A DNA stretch of 64,000 bases from Candidatus Marispirochaeta associata. Lineage in GTDB: Bacteria > Spirochaetota > Spirochaetia > JC444 > Marispirochaetaceae. Under the pieces are notes generated by a model that had not been told where the DNA came from, ran no database searches, and was given only the letters and a program-made list of their open reading frames with translations. Each line of letters begins with the position of its first letter. Position 1 is the stretch's first letter. The stretch lies in the NCBI GenBank assembly GCA_001749745.1, contig JWTM01000418.1:229089-293088 (forward strand), written 5' to 3'. The translations under genes and the position numbers were made by a program. Positions 60,311 through 64,000 of the stretch are shown here, in pieces.

Positions 60311-60369
60311 CTAATTGCTCCTGATTATTTCCAAGCTGTTGTAGGTATCGCTTCCCCTGCAATGGGGAT

Positions 60370-61842
60370 CTAGATTGATTTCAGTTTCTCCGTCAGACGG
60401 TCGATCCGCCGCAGGGACTCCTTGAGTCCCATCAATCGGATCGAGGGAAAGAGCGGCGGCGAAACGGCGCTTCCGGTTAATCCCACCCTTAAGGGACTGA
60501 GCATATCGCCCAGCTTCGCTTCCAGCTCCTCGGCCTTGGCCCGGAAGAGCTCTTCGATCTCCTCGTCGGAGGCTGTCTCCATTTGGGCGACGATCCCTCG
60601 TCCCTCCTCCAGCAACTGAACCGTCCTGGAAAGGTCGAGTTTCTTGGGGATCGCAACCTGCGGATCCTCGGGCTCCACATCCTGGAAGAGGAAGCGTACT
60701 ACCTGGGAGATCTCGCCTAAGGTCTTGAGCCGCGGCTTGACCAAATCCATGAAGTTATCGATGATCGCCCGCTCCTCATCCGTCGGGGGATCGGCGATCA
60801 CTCCGTCCCGAACCAGGAACGGAATCAGCTCCTCCTTGAGTTCGGCGTTGCTCTTCTGGCGGATATATTGGCCGTTGAACCAGGCGAGCTTCTTGTAGTC
60901 GAAGACTCCCGGCGCCTTGTTGAGTTTCTCCAGACTGAAGAGCTCTTCCAGCTCCTCCCGGGTGAAGAACTCTCTCGAGTCGTCGTAGCTCCAGCCGAGG
61001 AGGGAGACATAGTTCAAGAGCGCCTCGGGCAGGTAGCCCTCCTTGCGGAACTCGAGCACTGCAGTCGAACCATGACGCTTGGAGAGCTTCTGGCCGTCCT
61101 TACCCATCACCATCGGCAGATGGCAGTACTTGGGCGGCTCCCAGCCGAAGGCTTGATAGAGGAGCACATGCAGGGGCCCGGAGGGTATCCACTCCTGAGC
61201 CCTGAGGATGTGGGTTATCTGCATCATATGGTCGTCGACCACATTGGCCAAGTGATAAGTCGGAAAGCCGTCCCCTTTGAGGATAACCGGATCGGGGTTT
61301 ATATCCTTGTTCTTGCGCTTGATATCCCCCATGATCTCGTCGTGGAAGCTGGTCGCCCCCTCCATGGGAACCTTGAAGCGAATTACCGGCTTCTCACCCC
61401 TGGCCTCGAGCTCCGCGGCCAGTCTGGATTCCTCTTCCGGAGAGAGATCCCGACAGCGCCGGTCGTAGCCGGTGGCCTTCTTTTGAGCCGCCCGCATCTC
61501 CTCGAGCCGCTCGGCGGTACAGTAGCAGCGATAGGCGTGTCCGCTCTCGAGCAGCTTTTCCCCATGCTCCCGGTAGAGCTCGAAACGCTCGGATTGAACA
61601 TAGGGGCCGTACTCGCCGCCGGCCCGGGGGCCCTCGTCGCAGCGGATACCGAGCCAATCCAGGGTCTGGTAGAGATCCTCCAGAGCTTCGTCACTTGAAC
61701 GGGTCCGGTCGGTATCCTCCACCCGCAGGATGAAGCTTCCTCCCCGGCTCTTGGCAAAGAAGTAATTGAATAGGGCGGTTCTAACTCCGCCGATATGCTG
61801 AAGACCCGTCGGCGACGGGGCGTAGCGGACGCGCACGCTCAT
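60370..61842 (-). CDS. gltX: glutamyl-tRNA synthetase
   Basis: A 490-residue class Ic synthetase. HIGH is HIGG in RYAPSPTGLQHIGGVRTALFN, KMSKS is KLSKRHGS, and a zinc-like Cys/Tyr region occurs in YRCYCTAERLEEM and YDRRCRD. The discriminating N-terminal catalytic domain and the C-terminal helical cage are both complete. It may be a non-discriminating enzyme; the sequence does not decide this here. Confidence 0.95.
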   Translation of the reverse strand: MSVRVRYAPSPTGLQHIGGVRTALFNYFFAKSRGGSFILRVEDTDRTRSSDEALEDLYQTLDWLGIRCDEGPRAGGEYGPYVQSERFELYREHGEKLLESGHAYRCYCTAERLEEMRAAQKKATGYDRRCRDLSPEEESRLAAELEARGEKPVIRFKVPMEGATSFHDEIMGDIKRKNKDINPDPVILKGDGFPTYHLANVVDDHMMQITHILRAQEWIPSGPLHVLLYQAFGWEPPKYCHLPMVMGKDGQKLSKRHGSTAVLEFRKEGYLPEALLNYVSLLGWSYDDSREFFTREELEELFSLEKLNKAPGVFDYKKLAWFNGQYIRQKSNAELKEELIPFLVRDGVIADPPTDEERAIIDNFMDLVKPRLKTLGEISQVVRFLFQDVEPEDPQVAIPKKLDLSRTVQLLEEGRGIVAQMETASDEEIEELFRAKAEELEAKLGDMLSPLRVGLTGSAVSPPLFPSIRLMGLKESLRRIDRLTEKLKSI

Positions 61843-61926
61843 GATATCCCTCTAACGATTAAGATTTTATAGAATAGTCGGTTGAGGATTATACCGGGCG
61901 CCAGCGGGTACCGTCAACGGTGGGAA

Positions 61927-62238
61927 TTAAGGCAGATCCTGGCGATAGAAGTCGCAGGCCTCTTCGGCGAGGGCCCGCCACTCCTGATCCAGCGTAATAT
62001 CGGGCCGGCTTCGCCCGGCGTGGGCATACCAGTAATCCGCATTCCAGAGGACCCCCTCCTCCCGATGAAGATAGGCGTGAACGGCGCTGCCCAGGACCGT
62101 CGGTATATGCTGGGCAATGGAGTGGGCAAAATCCCAATCGCCCCTCTTATCCCACCAGAGAGCCTTCAACACCTCGTCCAGATCGGAAGCGGGCGAATCG
62201 CCGTCGAGGCTTGCGAGAAATCCTTCTAAGTCTGCCAT
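61927..62238 (-). CDS. small conserved hypothetical protein
   Basis: A 103-residue soluble protein with two regions I recognise from a widespread hypothetical family: HIPTVLGSAVHAYLHREEGVLWNADYWYAHAGRS and DQEWRALAEEACDFY. That family is a helical protein of unknown function, often annotated as DUF. No catalytic motif is evident. The start at 62238 is chosen over an in-frame ATG at 62376 because the upstream 46 codons have an unlike, frame-shadow composition. Confidence 0.75.
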   Translation of the reverse strand: MADLEGFLASLDGDSPASDLDEVLKALWWDKRGDWDFAHSIAQHIPTVLGSAVHAYLHREEGVLWNADYWYAHAGRSRPDITLDQEWRALAEEACDFYRQDLP

Positions 62239-62288
62239 GGTTGATAAGATACCGCTTCTACTCAGGCAAGTCGAATCGAGCGGCTTGA

Positions 62289-62303
62289 GCCTTTTCCGCA
62301 GGC
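62289..62303 (+). repeat. left terminal inverted repeat of the IS
   Basis: GCCTTTTCCGCAGGC; it matches the reverse complement of 63986-64000 without mismatch. Confidence 0.75.
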
Positions 62304-62443
62304 TGTAACTTCTTGTGAATGAAGAAAAACAGTCGGGAGAGGAAAACAGTTTCCCCCAGGAAAGGGTTGTTTTCATGAGTAAATTTCACTGAATGTCTGT
62401 TTTCTGGTAGAATTGCCCCCAGCTTGAACTGGGAGGATAAAAA

Positions 62444-62482
62444 AAGAGTGCTTCGGGTTAGCGGCCCATATGAAGCACTCTT
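62444..62482 (+). promoter_or_regulatory. hairpin over the transposase start codon
   Basis: AAGAGTGCTTC (62444-62454) and GAAGCACTCTT (62472-62482) are perfect 11-base complements that bracket and include the ATG at 62470-62472. In RNA read through from outside, the stem would hide the translation start, a known way for insertion sequences to limit transposase made from neighbouring promoters. Confidence 0.65.
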
Positions 62483-63810
62483 CTAAAAACTGCATGGCAA
62501 TACTACCATATCAACAACTTTTTGTCTGGTCCGATATCGAAGAATTGGGCGATCTTGAACGCCTTCGTCTGGTGTTGGATGTTCTCCCGGATGAAAACCT
62601 TATGCAAGCTCTCGAGTTAAAACGCGGACGGTCTGGAGTAGATAAGTACCCGATTCGTGCCGTCTGGAACTCGATAGTTGCCGGAATTGTCTTCCAGCAT
62701 CCGACAATCGAGAGTCTCCGACGGGAGTTGAAGAGAAACCCGCTTTTGAGGCGGATATGCGGGTTTAATCTTGCTTTCGGTATCCGTTCCGTTCCTGGAG
62801 CAAGCTGCTACAGCCGGTTCTTCAAACGATTGGGCGAGCATAGCGAAGAGTTGAAAGATATCTTCCAGTCGCTTGTCAGCATCTGCTATCAGGAACTTGA
62901 TGGGTTCGGCGAAACCCTCGCCATTGATGGAAAGGCCATTTCCAGTTATGCCAGGCGCTCTGGTAACCGTCCGAATGACCGGAGAGGCGATCATGAAGCC
63001 AAGTGGGGCAAGCATGTAACCAGAAGCGAGACTAGCGCGGGCACTATTGCCGAGAGCGTAAAAACCTGGTTCGGCTTCACCCTCCACTTGATTGTCGATA
63101 CCCGCTATGAACTTCCGGTTGAGTTCACCGTGCTCCCCGCCTCAGACAACGAGATGCCGGTGGCTCATAAGCTGATTGATCGTATAGCGGATGAGCATCC
63201 TGAGCGTCTGAAGCGGTGCGACTATCTGTGCGGTGACCGCGGATATGACGATGGCAAACTCCACCGGAAGCTCTGGGACCAGCATAGGATCAAGCCGATT
63301 ATTGATATTCGGCGCAGCTGGCGTGATGGTGAGCCTACGCGAGCTTACGATGCTGTCCCCGGCGTAGTCTACAATAACAAGGGAGAGGTTTATTGCGTTG
63401 CTCCCTACTCAAATATCCAGAAGAAAATGGCCTATCGAGGTTTCGAGAAGGACCGGAACAGTCTGAAATACAGCTGTCCTGCTCACCATTACGGGATTTC
63501 GTGTCCTCAGCAGCAGTTCTGCACCCTGCCGACTCAGGTCCGGATTCCATTGGAAGTCGACCGGCGGATCTTCTCGCCGGTTGCTCGGGACAGCAATAAG
63601 TGGCCGCGAATCTACAACCAGCGGTCAGCAGTCGAGAGAGTAAACAGTCGCATCGATACCATGTTCAGTTTTGAGAATCATACGATTCGCGGGCAGGAAA
63701 AGATGTCATTGCGAATGACTCTGGCATTGATTGTAATGAGCTCATTTGCAGTAGGAAAGGTTCGCAGCGAACAGTCGCCTGATCTTCGAAGATTTCTATC
63801 AGCAAGCTGA
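62470..63810 (+). CDS. DDE transposase (IS1182/IS4-like)
   Basis: A 446-residue transposase. The N-terminal region (KYPIRAVWNSIVAGIVFQHPTIESLRRELKR) resembles the DUF772-type transposase domain; the DDE core follows, with the first acid in TLAIDGKAIS and the second in LCGDRGYDD. The final Glu is in the YNQRSAVERVNSRI segment. It is full length with no frameshift. Composition and the hairpin on its start set it apart from the flanking chromosomal genes. Family assignment between IS1182 and IS4 is not certain. Confidence 0.85.
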   Translation: MKHSSKNCMAILPYQQLFVWSDIEELGDLERLRLVLDVLPDENLMQALELKRGRSGVDKYPIRAVWNSIVAGIVFQHPTIESLRRELKRNPLLRRICGFNLAFGIRSVPGASCYSRFFKRLGEHSEELKDIFQSLVSICYQELDGFGETLAIDGKAISSYARRSGNRPNDRRGDHEAKWGKHVTRSETSAGTIAESVKTWFGFTLHLIVDTRYELPVEFTVLPASDNEMPVAHKLIDRIADEHPERLKRCDYLCGDRGYDDGKLHRKLWDQHRIKPIIDIRRSWRDGEPTRAYDAVPGVVYNNKGEVYCVAPYSNIQKKMAYRGFEKDRNSLKYSCPAHHYGISCPQQQFCTLPTQVRIPLEVDRRIFSPVARDSNKWPRIYNQRSAVERVNSRIDTMFSFENHTIRGQEKMSLRMTLALIVMSSFAVGKVRSEQSPDLRRFLSAS

Positions 63811-63985
63811 TGATTCCTCTCACTCGCCTCATTCTGATGGGGTGAGGTAGGTCCAAAGCAGGATGTGGAGGGGAAAAATTGTGATATATGCAGTATTTTG
63901 CCAGGTTAAAAGAGTGAGGTGTTGACTGAGGGAGGCTTCGAACCAGATTTGCCCACCGGCATACTGTTCATCCTCAAAAAGGGCG

Positions 63986-64000
63986 GCCTGCGGAAAAGGC
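63986..64000 (-). repeat. right terminal inverted repeat of the IS
   Basis: The sequence on the plus strand is GCCTGCGGAAAAGGC, the exact complement of the left copy; the element may extend beyond the window. Confidence 0.7.

Larger units (their letters stand above)
62289..64000 (+). mobile_element. insertion sequence, nearly complete, right end at window edge
   Basis: An intact transposase ORF lies between two copies of a 15-base inverted repeat, GCCTTTTCCGCAGGC (62289-62303) and its exact reverse complement at 63986-64000. The right copy ends on the last base of the window, so the true end and target duplication cannot be read. Total size would be about 1.7 kb. Between 63811 and 63985 there is no further ORF. 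Confidence 0.75.

Noticed and set aside
59030..60373. A 447-residue plus-strand open frame opposite glyQS
   Set aside because: It is an antisense shadow of glycyl-tRNA synthetase, with a composition unlike a folded protein.
1..64000. CRISPR array, prophage or integrase
   Set aside because: I saw no regularly spaced direct repeats, no cas-like genes and no phage structural or integrase genes; the only mobile element seen is the IS at the right edge.

Overview
The window looks like a chromosomal segment of a diderm, probably anaerobic and fermentative bacterium, most like a spirochaete. The basis is gene content only: a YjfB-type motility protein, PilZ proteins, PPi-dependent phosphofructokinase, a UxaE-type tagaturonate epimerase, TamA/TamB-like envelope proteins and corrinoid methyl-transfer genes. 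There is no rRNA here to settle taxonomy. Genes are dense, many overlap by ATGA, and the only mobile element seen is at the right edge.

Layout. 1-2.1 kb: a small motility gene and an ArsR-permease-thioredoxin operon. 2.1-11.6 kb: a hexuronate block, with deoR-pfp-uxuB-uxaC-uxaE on the minus strand and, diverging from it, HAD phosphatase - LarA-family epimerase - gnd. Galacturonate/glucuronate could go to mannonate, then perhaps to gluconate and the pentose phosphates. 11.6-11.9 kb: an isolated small transcript with its own promoter, a 22-codon ORF and a terminator. 11.9-21.8 kb: a six-gene minus-strand operon of exported proteins: a CsgG-like lipoprotein, a CsgG-like/TPR protein, three paralogous caspase-fold proteins that lack the catalytic cysteine, and two proteins with SUMF1/FGE-like domains. 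22.0-32.0 kb: a corrinoid methyl-transfer locus with two UroD-superfamily/thioredoxin fusions, three COG0523 (CobW-like) GTPases, a corrinoid protein, a PocR-AraC regulator and an ASKHA corrinoid activator. The six-gene caspase-fold operon and the methyl-transfer locus are the best candidates for undescribed systems.

32-42.5 kb: a PTS EIIA-like/PII-like regulator with a cation:proton antiporter, a PilZ protein, an ABC export operon with its YtrA-like regulator, the N-end-rule set clpS-clpA-aat, a C_GCAxxG_C_C protein and an unrecognised protein. 42.6-49.7 kb: a MASE3-like histidine kinase and a tamA/tamB pair; tamB seems to start at ATT. 49.8-50.2 kb: tRNA-Arg(CCG) and tRNA-Phe(GAA). 50.2-53.4 kb: a phosphoesterase and a nitrate/sulfonate/NMT1-type ABC importer. 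53.5-57.7 kb: an RNA methyltransferase, a PilZ membrane protein, a MutY-like glycosylase without Fe-S cysteines and an MFS transporter. 57.7-62.2 kb: tyrS, glyQS, gltX and a small conserved protein. 62.3-64.0 kb: an insertion sequence whose right inverted repeat reaches the last base of the window.
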